DNA from: an uncultured Collinsella sp.
Lineage (GTDB): Bacteria; Actinomycetota; Coriobacteriia; Coriobacteriales; Coriobacteriaceae
DNA: 18,645 nucleotides
Direction: 5' to 3'
Assembly: GCA_938023705.1 (NCBI GenBank)
Contig: CALJDJ010000001.1
Span: 1-18,645, forward strand
Made by a program: the position numbers and the translations under genes. The notes beneath the pieces are model-generated. The model made no database searches and was not told the origin of the DNA. It saw only the letters and a list, made by a program, of their open reading frames with translations. Positions 1-8,984 of this stretch are shown piece by piece; the first letter of the stretch is position 1, and the number at the start of each line of letters is the position of its first letter.

Positions 1-351
1 ATGCTTTAATCATCCACCTTAAAACAATATAACCTATTGTTTTAATGACAAATCAAAACGGTAGTTCACATAAACTAGCGAATAAACCATTCAACTAATT
101 GAAAGTGCTGGTTTTTATAATAAACAAAGCCAAAACTGTTAAGTTGATCCCAATATTGGCTATTTTCTGGGTAGGTACTGCGGGAGTATTGGCCGCCAAG
201 CGTAAAGATAGAATCTTGACACTTTTAGCGACAGCACCTGAGCAAAATATCGGAGAAATGAAATCCATTTCCCGCTTTTACTATCAAGTTTATCTCAAAT
301 TACGCGCCACATACATAATCAGGCTAACCATGCAAACTCTGCATAATTTTC
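1..351. other. AT-rich region without a convincing gene
   Basis: This stretch lies downstream of the last gene of the minus-strand operon. It holds a perfect 10-bp inverted repeat (listed separately) and a plus-strand reading frame from a TTG at 99 to 446. That frame encodes one hydrophobic segment (LIPILAIFWVGTAGVLAA) followed by a basic stretch. It has no visible ribosome binding site and its last 95 bases run antisense into the peptidase gene, so I do not call it a gene. It could be the remnant of a small membrane protein. No terminator with a T-run was found after the peptidase stop, and no copy of the direct repeats from the right end was recognised here. Confidence 0.5.
19..45. repeat. 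10-bp perfect inverted repeat
   Basis: The arms TTAAAACAAT (19-28) and ATTGTTTTAA (36-45) are exact reverse complements around a 7-base loop. The stem is AT-rich and no long T-run follows on either strand, so it is a poor intrinsic terminator. It could be a protein-binding site or a weak bidirectional terminator. It lies beyond the end of the defence operon. Confidence 0.5.
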
Positions 352-1065
352 CTAGTACACCCAATCGTTGTGCGCCAAGGGCATCCGATTCAACAAATCT
401 CTGCGCTCTCGCCAATCGGGAAGTAGCTTGTCCATATACCCCTTGAAGCGTTCATTGTGATTACGCTCAAGCAAGTGCACCAATTCATGCACTAGGATGT
501 ACTCCAAACACTCCGGTGGCTTTTTAGCAAGCTCTAAATTTAGCCAAATGCGCTTTGCCTGAATATTGCAGCTGCCCCACTTGGTTTTCATCTTTTTAAT
601 TCCCCAATCTACAGCTTTAACGCCGATCTTATCTTCCCAAACAGGCAATAACTCAGCGATTCGCGTTTTAAGTGCATCTCGATAATATGAGTTCAGTACC
701 AGTGCCTTGTTCTCAAGCGTTGTTGCGGGATTGACATATAAATGCAATCGACCACGACCTAGCTTGATTTCATGCTTTCCGGAACGCTCGATAAGATTCA
801 GACGATAACGCCTGCCCCACAGGTAATGACATTCACCGCTAACCATTGCTCGATCAGATTGGCGAGGTTGTTTGGCAAAAACACTCTGCTGTTTCTTGAT
901 CCAAGGAATGCGGCTGATCACTGCCATACGGATTGCGGTTTCTGTCATAGATTCAGGAGCAGAAACACGCACACGCCCATCAGGTGGCAACACGCTGATA
1001 TGAAGGTTTTTAATTGCCTTACGATTTAACTGCATCGCAATAGAACCAATTTCTACCTTAGGCAT
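352..1065 (-). CDS. YgjP-like (DUF45/M48-type) zinc metallopeptidase
   Basis: The product is about 237 aa and belongs to the YgjP/DUF45 group of gluzincin-like metalloproteases. The zinc motif HELVH is at residues 193-197 and is followed by H203 within ERNHNERF, matching the family pattern HExxH...NH...F. The family WGSC motif sits at 163-166. No signal peptide is seen, so it is probably cytoplasmic. The ATG at 1065 overlaps the hsdR stop codon as TGATG; a TTG three bases upstream is also possible but less likely. Peptidases of this family are often found directly after hsdR in type I restriction loci, where their role is not established. Control of restriction-subunit levels is a possibility, not a demonstrated function. 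It is the last gene of the operon. Confidence 0.85.
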   Translation of the reverse strand: MPKVEIGSIAMQLNRKAIKNLHISVLPPDGRVRVSAPESMTETAIRMAVISRIPWIKKQQSVFAKQPRQSDRAMVSGECHYLWGRRYRLNLIERSGKHEIKLGRGRLHLYVNPATTLENKALVLNSYYRDALKTRIAELLPVWEDKIGVKAVDWGIKKMKTKWGSCNIQAKRIWLNLELAKKPPECLEYILVHELVHLLERNHNERFKGYMDKLLPDWRERRDLLNRMPLAHNDWVY

Positions 1066-4000
1066 CAATGGTACTCTTTTTGCGCTTTTGCCAATTCCAT
1101 TACACCCTGAATATCCACCTCATACCCCGTCGTTTCTTCTCGCACCGCATTGGCAATTTCTCGCTCCTTAAAGCGATCTCCGACCCAATCCGCTTTTTTG
1201 GTATAACGAATGGCACTATCTATTTTGGTAGCCAGCAATTCATCTTGACCAAAATTATCGTAAAACGCGCGTTTTGGATTAGAGTCCATCGATGGCGGAT
1301 AGTTAGCCGCTGTCTGCTCCGGACGTATAACCTTACGAGACAGCTCGCGGATTTTTTCCAAATACTCTTGATATTCAATCGCTTTTTGGCGACGAAGCTC
1401 AATCAGCTCATCCAATAACACCGACATTTGCTCGTAATACTTGGGGTTAACCGGGTTTTCATCAACGATGGTTTTACGCACGTTATTTTCGATGGTTTCG
1501 GCCATGGCTTCCTGATTCTTGCGAATACTATCAGGCAAAGCCTCCACGGCATCAGCGCCTTTTTCGACAATGAGCTCAATAAGCCCCAGCTCTTCAAAAT
1601 CCATCAGTACTTCGCTGTCATCCGCACGAATATACATATCTAACAAATGGCGCATCGCAGGCTCAAAGCGTTTCATTTCTACCAAATCGCCACTGGCCAG
1701 TTTTACTTCGTCACGGACTTTTTCAAAATGAGCCACTTCTGTTCTTATCGAGTCTACATCTTGCGCAGAATAGCCTGCATCAGGCATTTCATTGGCGATA
1801 TTGGCGAACGCACGCAGCAGTTTGGCAACGTTCTGATAAAGCGTTAAACGCAGTGCTTCTTTCTCGGTGAGCTCGTCTTGGTTCAGACCTGACTTACCAC
1901 AAAAATAATAAATGTAGTCTTCCGTGTTGCGTGGCGCTTTTACCGGCTCACACAAGGCGCGCACCATTTCCAGCGCATTATCCAAATCGAGCTTGGATTG
2001 CTCTAAACGATCTTTCAGCAGCCCTGCAACGTCTTCCTTGTCATAACCATCAAATGCGCCTTGAGTATAATCAGAAATCGCTTTATCCAACGAGCGGAAC
2101 AGATCTTTGTAGTCAATGATGTAACCGTATTCTTTATCATCGCCATCCAAGCGGTTCACGCGGCAAATGGCCTGAAACAGATTGTGATCAGCCATCTGTT
2201 TGTCGATATACAAATAGGTAGCCGAAGGGGCGTCGAAGCCAGTCAGCAACTTATCGACCACGATGAGCAAGCGCATTTGCCCTGGCTCATCAATAAATTG
2301 TTTTTTAACTTCTTTTTCAAACTCTTCAACTCGGTTAGCGGCCTTGTCTTCCGGTTGCTCGAAGTAATCCGCAAGCATTTTGCGGTAAATATCGTACTTA
2401 AAGAGCTTTTCCGTTAAGCCTTCACCGGTTTCTTCCCCTTTAATGCTCGCAGCGGTCGGCTGAAAACTGGTGACAATAGCCACCTTGCCGGCTAAATCTG
2501 TTTGGCTGAATATTTCATAAGCTTTACAAGCTTGATAGACACTAGAGCAGACCAACATGGCATTGCCGTAGCCATCCATCAGGCGTGGCTTAGTGTCCAT
2601 ATCCAGCAAGATATCATTCACAATCTGCTGCAAACGCGATTTACTGGACAGCACCTTTTGCATGGTGCCCCATTTCTGTTTCAACTGGGTTTTCGCTAAT
2701 CGAGATAAGCCGCGAGTTTTGGCTTCAAACCATTCATCGACCTTTTTCTGCGACGTGACATTTTGGTCGATGTCTCGTGCTTCGTAGCGTAAATCGAGCA
2801 CAACGCCATCGGCCACAGCTTCATCAAACTTATAGGTGTGAATGTAAGGGCCAAATACCTCAACCGATTTTTTCTTGTCTTTCTTCATCAAGGGGGTGCC
2901 GGTGAAGCCGACAAACATGGCTTCTGGCAGAATGGACTTCATCGCTTCGTGCAACTTGCCCGATTGAGTACGGTGGCATTCATCAACAAATACGAATAGG
3001 TCGCCTTTGGCTTTAAAGTCCGATGGTAGGGATTTCTTTAACTCGGCAATAAACTCATCCGTCGCGGTATCGTTTTCCGAATCAGACTGCCGACCAAATT
3101 TATGGACTAAAGAGCATACCAACCAAGGGTTGGGCTGATTGAGCGTCGCCACCAAATCGGCACCGCTTTTGGTGCGATAAATATCTTCCTCAACACCGGT
3201 GAATACTTTTTCTATCTGCTCATCCAGCTCGGTACGATCGGTCACGATCAATACACGGGCGTCTTTGACATTTTCACGTATCCATTTGGCCAGCCACACC
3301 ATAGTGAGGCTTTTGCCAGAACCTTGCGTATGCCAAATAATGCCGCCTTCACGCCTTGCGATATGGCGTTTTGCCGCTTCAATACCAAAGAACTGATTGT
3401 GACGACAGGTCTTTTTAATACCCGCATCGAAAACAATAAAATCGTGGATGATCTGTAAAAAACGCGCTTTATTGCATACGCGGCTCAGGTGAAAGTCGAG
3501 CTTATGGCTATACCCGTTCTCTATCTCTTCTTTCCATTCAAGATAATACTTCTCCGGGGTTTCAATCGTGCCGTAACGCAAGCCTTGCGTGTCGTTACCC
3601 GCCATCACCAATTGCATGGTGGTGAAGAAGTTACGGATAAAATCTTTCTTTTGGTTATCGAGGTTCTGGCGAATACCCTCAGAGACAGACACCGAAGAGC
3701 GTTTCAGCTCAATCACACCTAGAGCGATACCATTGACATACAGCACTATGTCTGGGCATTTTTTGTTTTCACCCTTGATAGAGACTTCTTCGGCAATGGC
3801 AAAATCGTTTGCTTCTGGATTTTTCCAGTCAATCAGCCACACGGTTTCATTAAGATGGCCAGCACCTTCTTTATCTTTCACGCCGTAACGCAGCAGGCGA
3901 TAAACCTCTTGGCGTAATTGAGCTTTTTACCTTCGCCCAGCGCCGCTGCGCTGTCTAGCTGACGAATCACGCGATTAATCAGCGCCTCGCTTATGCCGCG

Positions 4001-4153
4001 CTTTTTCAGCCAGCTCGTTAGTAGCTCAACTTCTATGTTTTTATTGTTATCGCGGTATTCCCAGTTACCTAAATAGCGGTAGCCTAAATCCGTTTGAAAC
4101 AGCTCAACAATGCGCTGTTGGGTCATGCGTTCACGCTGGCCGACGTTACTCAT
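1065..4153 (-). pseudogene. hsdR: Type I restriction enzyme R subunit, frameshifted
   Basis: HsdR is the ATP-dependent translocating nuclease subunit of type I restriction enzymes. The gene is in two frames. A 91-aa N-terminal piece (3878-4153, starting MSNVGQRERMTQQR) and a 938-aa body (1065-3881) together make about 1,029 residues, a normal HsdR length. In the body, numbered from its own first codon, D44 and ELK at 58-60 form the PD-(D/E)xK nuclease. The Walker A motif HTQGSGKS is at 184-191, DECH at 300-303 and TGTP at 327-330. The body also starts mid-domain. Around 3908-3913 the frame changes by -1: the first frame reads ...LNYAKRF and ends, while the second reads EVYRLLRYG, the expected continuation. 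One or four bases appear to be lost. The ATG at 4153 overlaps the preceding stop as ATGA and has a good ribosome site (GGGAG). A sequencing error cannot be excluded. Confidence 0.88.
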
Positions 4154-6180
4154 TTTTCTCCCTCAGAATCCTTAATAAACAATCCCAGCATTTGGGTTTC
4201 ATGCTTGTGGATAGCATCTGCATCCCATACTTTAACCCGAGTCATTTCATACAGCTTGAGTGAGTCGATTTTGCCTTGGGTGCTGGCTGCTTGAAAGTGC
4301 TCTTTTTTAGCCGTGGGTTGGTAGTTGCTGAGCTTAGAGTTTTTGCTGTGGCTAATTAGGCATAGGTTACCAAAACTATGCAAAGGCCCATCCTCTAATG
4401 GTTCGCCAGAGTAGGGATCTTGTGGGTAGAAATGCTCGACCGAGCTTCTAAAACTAAATTCAAACTCACGATACACCAGGTCCTTATCTTGGGTGGTGCA
4501 CCACAGCAAATAATCTAAATAGTTAAATACAAAGTTGTTTTTAATCGAACCATAGCGCAAGCGACACCGTAAAAAACACGTGTCCGCTAAGGGTTGATAG
4601 CCCTTCGGGTTATCAAAAATCAGTGTGTAATAATCAGCCGCTGTTTTAGCCAAATAACGCCCATAGATAAAGCTTCTGGCGAGCTTTTCGAGTGCCTTTA
4701 AATAGTTGTCTGCATCGAGTTGCTTGGCGTGCAGTTGATGCAGGATATGCAAAACGCCGGTTAACCAGTGCTTGTAGTTCATGGTGGGCGTAGAGACATG
4801 AAAGGCGCTTAGTAATAAAACAATGCGCTGATTTAATTGCGAGTGAGTGGTATCAGGCTGATCGTTTTGGGCAAAGGTATTGACGTAGCTTTGGCTATTG
4901 CGCTCATAGCGTTTTAATTGCTTGATGCCCCACTTGTCCTGAGCCGTCGCATCGCGTTTTATCACGTAGTGATCAAATAGGTATTTGGATTTTAATAAGG
5001 CAAACACAAACGCTTTAACTTTTTCTGCTGCCTCGTCTGCGTGCAAAATATGCGTTTCGAACTGATCAATTAACTGCTTATCGTCCAAAGAAATGTCTTT
5101 TTGGCTGTAAACCCTTAAGACCTGCAATAAAAAGTTAGAAAAATTAATCACGCTGTTAAAGCGTTCAGGCGATGGTTGATTTTTATCTGTTTCTGCCTGT
5201 TTATCGGTATAAGGTGTGTTCAACATTTCAGCCAGTGATTTGGCGGCTGGCTCATCACTATGAGTGTCGACTGTGGTGTTGGCTGCTCTGTTTTCAGGGG
5301 CTATTAGCGCGTGATGAAGCTCAGTAAAGCTGTTAGCGGTAAATTTTTGCCACTCATTGCCAAAGATCTGCTGGCGCTCGATGGGGTTAAAGCCAAACTG
5401 CACATAACGCTCCATATTGGCGCAGGCATTCCACACTTTATTGAGCACTTCCTGCGCGCTTTTATTCTCAGGGTGTTGGTGGCTGGCATCTTGCAGCACA
5501 GAGAGCATTCTGGCTTTTAGCACTTCGTGTTTTTCTAGCTGTTCCCCGCGATTATTCATCGCCTCAAAGTAATGGGTTAAATCAGTGTCGTGGGGAACGG
5601 GGACGCGGGTGATTTTTACCCAATCAAATAAGTACTCACAAAACTGATGTAGGTCATGCTGTTTAGCAAGCTCAGATAACGCCTGCTGCACCAAGTTAAA
5701 GCCATTTAAAATAGCGCTGTTGCACTGATTAATATCGGCTGGATCTAGTGACAAATGCTTAGCAGTAGAGGCGCTAAAGGCTGTTATTTTTTCAAGGGTG
5801 AGGGTTGAGTTAGCGCGGCTTTCAAAGCATAAATTAGGCGTTTGATACCAACTCATGTCAACTTTATTAACAGACGTTGTCCCTTCTTTTTCAGCCAACA
5901 TGCTGAAGTGCTTCAAACATAAAGCAATTAGCGTGAGCGTGGTAAAGCGTTGCTGGCCGTCAATCACTTCAAATAGCTGATTATCCCGTGGATACACCAC
6001 TAAGCTGCCGATGTAGTAAGGCTTTTTTTGGACTTGATAATCAACAACATCCTGAATCAGCTGATCAATTTCGCCTTTTTCCCACGCATAGTTACGCTGA
6101 TACATAGGGATCTGATAGGAGGCGTGATCTGCTAACAGCTGCCTAATGGAAAAGCTCGTTATCTTATTTGGATTCGACAT
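4150..6180 (-). CDS. DUF262 + DUF1524 (GmrSD/RloF-like) nuclease protein
   Basis: This 676-aa protein combines an N-terminal DUF262 domain (ParB/GmrS-like) with a C-terminal DUF1524 HNH-type domain. The DUF262 signatures are YQRNYAW at 27-33 and EVIDGQQR at 71-78; DGQQR is the family's putative nucleotide-handling motif. Near the end, VEHFYPQ (H583) and GNLCLISHSKNSKLSN (604-619) match the DUF1524 nuclease pattern of a metal-binding His and later Asn residues. Known relatives include GmrSD, which cleaves modified phage DNA, and RloF of Campylobacter hsd loci. It overlaps the upstream DUF262 gene by 17 bp and hsdR by 4 bp, so it is translationally coupled to both. An AAGGA ribosome site sits about 10 bases before its ATG. 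A type IV-like activity against modified DNA is inferred from the family, not shown here. Confidence 0.85.
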   Translation of the reverse strand: MSNPNKITSFSIRQLLADHASYQIPMYQRNYAWEKGEIDQLIQDVVDYQVQKKPYYIGSLVVYPRDNQLFEVIDGQQRFTTLTLIALCLKHFSMLAEKEGTTSVNKVDMSWYQTPNLCFESRANSTLTLEKITAFSASTAKHLSLDPADINQCNSAILNGFNLVQQALSELAKQHDLHQFCEYLFDWVKITRVPVPHDTDLTHYFEAMNNRGEQLEKHEVLKARMLSVLQDASHQHPENKSAQEVLNKVWNACANMERYVQFGFNPIERQQIFGNEWQKFTANSFTELHHALIAPENRAANTTVDTHSDEPAAKSLAEMLNTPYTDKQAETDKNQPSPERFNSVINFSNFLLQVLRVYSQKDISLDDKQLIDQFETHILHADEAAEKVKAFVFALLKSKYLFDHYVIKRDATAQDKWGIKQLKRYERNSQSYVNTFAQNDQPDTTHSQLNQRIVLLLSAFHVSTPTMNYKHWLTGVLHILHQLHAKQLDADNYLKALEKLARSFIYGRYLAKTAADYYTLIFDNPKGYQPLADTCFLRCRLRYGSIKNNFVFNYLDYLLWCTTQDKDLVYREFEFSFRSSVEHFYPQDPYSGEPLEDGPLHSFGNLCLISHSKNSKLSNYQPTAKKEHFQAASTQGKIDSLKLYEMTRVKVWDADAIHKHETQMLGLFIKDSEGEK

Positions 6181-7582
6181 AGTATTTCATTCCTTCGAAT
6201 AGCTTAACCAAATCGCCCATCTTACTTGCCTTGAGATCAGCGGGGGTGAGGGTTTTTAAAGGCAGCGCCAGTACTTGTTTTGGGCTAATGGCGGACTGGA
6301 TTAATTTAAACAGTTTGCTGTTGCGGGCGTGGTTATCCATGGTTTCGATATACACAGCGTGGCTGGTTAAGCGGCAGCTATAGGCCCAGATGAAAAACTT
6401 TTCGATCGCTTCTGATAGTTGCTCTTTGCCAAATTTATCGAAGTAATACAGCAGCGCACAGTCAAACAGCATGCGGATATAACGATCGCCCGTTCGATGC
6501 CGTGCCCCATAGCTATTGAGCGCGTTAAGAATCTGCTGTGCACGGTCTGATAAAGGAATGCTGGACTGTTTGGTTAATGCCTCGCCGGTTAGGCTGTTAA
6601 TCAGCGCTTGGTAGTGCGCAATCATTTCAAAAAAGCGCCGCCCATTAATTACGATTTGATCGAGCTGAAACGGAAACGCCAGCGTGTTTTGGTCTAGCTT
6701 GCGCTGAAAGTGATTATTGTAGTTATCCACCTGCTCGTGCTGAATGCGCAGCGCTTGGGTGTAAGGATAATGGGCTGCCTGATACAGATTCACGCCCTTA
6801 AATAGCCCAATATCGTCTTTGCTAAAGTAGTGGGCCTGCTGGTTATTAACCCAGTGGCGAATGCGATACAGGTAGTGGGCAAATACCCTGGCTAGTTCGT
6901 GGCTTTTTTGGCTTTCCCAGTCTTTAACGGCTTCGGCTTTGAGTGCCGCTTCATGCTCGGGAAACTCGCGTAAATGATAGGCCTTGAGTAAGTCGTGCGG
7001 GTTTAAGTCGCGGCCACGGCTGTTTTGTGAGTCAAAAAACTGAAACGCCTCAGAAATATCATTCAACACAAAGGTGACGACTTGGCATTTATGCAGTAAA
7101 AACGCAATATCTGCTTCGCCAAACTCAGGCTGTGCCACTGCCCGCTTAGCCGCTTGGTAGTTTTGATAAAGGTTGGTATGGGTGATGCCGCTGTGGGGGC
7201 TGTCGGGTTGTGTGCTTAAAAAAGCATCAATATTGGTAACCAGTTCGGCTATTTGCTCGCTTAAGTCTTTGCGCTGGATTAAGTCTTTATGCTCCTGCAT
7301 GTGTTCAGCAATGGCTTTAACCAGTAGCATTAAGGTTAGGGTGCGTTGTTGGCCATCAACAATATCCAAATGCTCTGAGTTGTGATGAAACACCACCGTA
7401 CCCAAGCGATACGCCGATTTATCGCGGTAGTTGCGTAAATCGGTGAGTAGCGCTTGGAGGTTGTCTGCTGTCCATTTGTATGGGCGCTGGTAGTTAGGAA
7501 TATGCAGCTGTGGCTCGCTCAGGAGCTGATAAACCGATTTAACTTGCTCATGCAGCCTATGTGTGGAGGTGTCTGGTGACAT
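6164..7582 (-). CDS. DUF262 protein without an evident nuclease domain
   Basis: This 472-aa protein has the DUF262 signatures YQRPYKW at 31-37 and DIVDGQQRTLTL at 73-84. Further in it has FFDSQNSRGRDLNPHDLLKAYHL, here noted by its core N-x-RG-x-x-L, a conserved block of the family. I see no DUF1524-like EHxxP or HNH motif in its C-terminal half, which looks helical. It lies 10 bp after hsdS, with AAGGA seven bases before the ATG, and its 3' end overlaps the next, larger DUF262-DUF1524 gene by 17 bp. The pair probably works as a complex, with this protein acting as a GmrS-like sensor or NTPase-like subunit and its neighbour supplying the nuclease. That division of labour is an inference from domain content. 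Confidence 0.82.
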   Translation of the reverse strand: MSPDTSTHRLHEQVKSVYQLLSEPQLHIPNYQRPYKWTADNLQALLTDLRNYRDKSAYRLGTVVFHHNSEHLDIVDGQQRTLTLMLLVKAIAEHMQEHKDLIQRKDLSEQIAELVTNIDAFLSTQPDSPHSGITHTNLYQNYQAAKRAVAQPEFGEADIAFLLHKCQVVTFVLNDISEAFQFFDSQNSRGRDLNPHDLLKAYHLREFPEHEAALKAEAVKDWESQKSHELARVFAHYLYRIRHWVNNQQAHYFSKDDIGLFKGVNLYQAAHYPYTQALRIQHEQVDNYNNHFQRKLDQNTLAFPFQLDQIVINGRRFFEMIAHYQALINSLTGEALTKQSSIPLSDRAQQILNALNSYGARHRTGDRYIRMLFDCALLYYFDKFGKEQLSEAIEKFFIWAYSCRLTSHAVYIETMDNHARNSKLFKLIQSAISPKQVLALPLKTLTPADLKASKMGDLVKLFEGMKYYVESK

Positions 7583-7592
7583 ATTCGTGTCC

Positions 7593-8984
7593 TTACGTGA
7601 TTGGCAGCCGTGTTTTACCCGTGAGCAGTTCTTGCATCATGCCTTGTTTGATTTGGCGGGTTTTGCCAAGGCGTTGTTCCAGCGCCTGAATCTCTGCGTC
7701 CATATTGGAGAGGATAGAGGCAATGGCGGTTTGTTCTTTTATGGATGGGAGCGGCACCTTTGCTTTTCTGATATCTGACGTACCGATATTTGCCTGCACC
7801 CCTAACGAAGCAACACCCTTACAATATGTTTTCCAAACAGGCAAACAGCTCAGAAAACTAAAGTATCCCGTATAAGCAATTTCATTTTTAAGCCGAAGCA
7901 AGCCAACGCGTTGGTTTAGAAGTGCTATACCACCTAACTTAGCGATTGTCATTTGACCGATAAGATTTTTATCTGGAGTCACATCAGTCATCGCTATTAG
8001 GAGATCACCGTCTCGAACCCAAAACTCCTTAAGCGAATCCTGTTGTTCCGAATCCCATTTATTCACCTTGGAGATATCAAACTGAAATGAGCCTGAAAGT
8101 CCAATTTGAGCCATAGTAATGATTGGTGTTCCAGTAGAGGAGTATCCATTTGCCGAGAAAGCATACCCATTTCGAAATTCCTTCAATGTGCAGCCAAACT
8201 CCACAACCTCCCAATCCTCAGGTATTTCGCCCAATTCACTTGGCTTGGTGCCTTTGGGCGTGCCATCTTCACGCAGGGCGAACTGCGGCAGGCGGGTGCG
8301 GCCGGTGAGGAGTTGTTGCATGGTGGCGGTTTTGATGGCCTGTTTTTTGGCGATCAGTTTTTCCTGCTCGCCGATCAGCGCATCGACATCGGATAGGGCA
8401 TTGGCAATGGCGGCTTGTTCTGTCTTCGATGGGAGAGGCAGAGCCAATTCTTTAAGTTGTGTTCCTGTTATGAGCGGCTGACCTGACCCAAAAACTAGAG
8501 TGTTTAGATTTTTTCGTATCAACCAATATTTTAAGTAATCAATGCTATGTTCTGGCTTAGTTTTAACTAATATTGTGTTATCCGAAACACCATATTCACC
8601 ACAAACATAATTCAACCTTCCAGCATTTGCACCAACACGCGCAACTAGCAACGCTTCACCAGAGTATTCAGGTCTTTCGCAACTTCCAATTAAGCCAGTC
8701 GAGCCATATAGGGGGTATTCACCTCTGGATTTCGTATTAGTTTTCCCCGATCCAACATAAGATGTGCAATCACCAAGTTGAATTACTTCCCAATTTTCAG
8801 GAATCACCCCAACTTCTGTTGGCTTAAATCCAACGGGAACTGTGGGCGAAGCCATTTCCGCTAGATATGTCGAACTCACTTCCGCCACTCCATTACGTCG
8901 GCTATCCCTGCCTCCGCCCTGCGGGCTGCCGCAAGCGGCGTTCCCTGTTTTTGGAGAAAGAGGTTTTCCCGAAAAATTTGTCAT
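7593..8984 (-). CDS. hsdS: Type I restriction-modification specificity subunit S
   Basis: HsdS recognises the bipartite target and assembles with HsdM (and HsdR). The 463-aa product has two target recognition domains, roughly 60-185 and 255-410. Each is followed by a conserved helical spacer ending in related blocks, MQQLLTGRTRLP (about 222-233) and MQELLTGKTRLP near the C-terminus. I chose the ATG at 8984 because it overlaps the hsdM stop as ATGA and has GGAG eight bases upstream; a GTG nine bases earlier is possible. Family members usually begin near MASPTVPVGFKPTEVGVIPENWE, which here starts at residue 44. The first 43 residues come partly from a GC-rich inserted segment. The internal ATG at 8855 has no strong ribosome site, so the extended form may be what is made. 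Confidence 0.93.
   Translation of the reverse strand: MTNFSGKPLSPKTGNAACGSPQGGGRDSRRNGVAEVSSTYLAEMASPTVPVGFKPTEVGVIPENWEVIQLGDCTSYVGSGKTNTKSRGEYPLYGSTGLIGSCERPEYSGEALLVARVGANAGRLNYVCGEYGVSDNTILVKTKPEHSIDYLKYWLIRKNLNTLVFGSGQPLITGTQLKELALPLPSKTEQAAIANALSDVDALIGEQEKLIAKKQAIKTATMQQLLTGRTRLPQFALREDGTPKGTKPSELGEIPEDWEVVEFGCTLKEFRNGYAFSANGYSSTGTPIITMAQIGLSGSFQFDISKVNKWDSEQQDSLKEFWVRDGDLLIAMTDVTPDKNLIGQMTIAKLGGIALLNQRVGLLRLKNEIAYTGYFSFLSCLPVWKTYCKGVASLGVQANIGTSDIRKAKVPLPSIKEQTAIASILSNMDAEIQALEQRLGKTRQIKQGMMQELLTGKTRLPIT
8895..8950. repeat. GC-rich REP-like segment inside hsdS
   Basis: This segment is much richer in GC than its surroundings. It contains two small stem-loops: GCCGC-AA-GCGGC at 8928-8939 and GCCC-TGC-GGGC at 8916-8926. 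On the coding strand it is bounded by two CAGGGA copies, one before the first stem and one after the second. It encodes the low-complexity part GNAACGSPQGGGRDSRRNG of the unusual HsdS N-terminal extension. It resembles the short palindromic extragenic repeats dispersed in many proteobacteria. Its presence elsewhere in the genome cannot be judged from this window. Confidence 0.5.

Noticed and set aside
99..446. Plus-strand 115-aa frame with a hydrophobic segment
   Set aside because: It uses a TTG start without a ribosome site and runs antisense into the well-supported peptidase gene. I kept it only as a note on the left region.
1068..3888. Many plus-strand reading frames opposite hsdR
   Set aside because: They are shadows of the hsdR coding frame with no recognisable domains or ribosome sites.
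3899..3940. Programmed -1 frameshifting as the explanation for split hsdR
   Set aside because: The nearest slippery-like run is T-AAA-AAG, where the P-site codon would re-pair with TAA. No clear stimulatory hairpin was identified, and the join would give an unusual AQLRQ stretch. A mutation is simpler.
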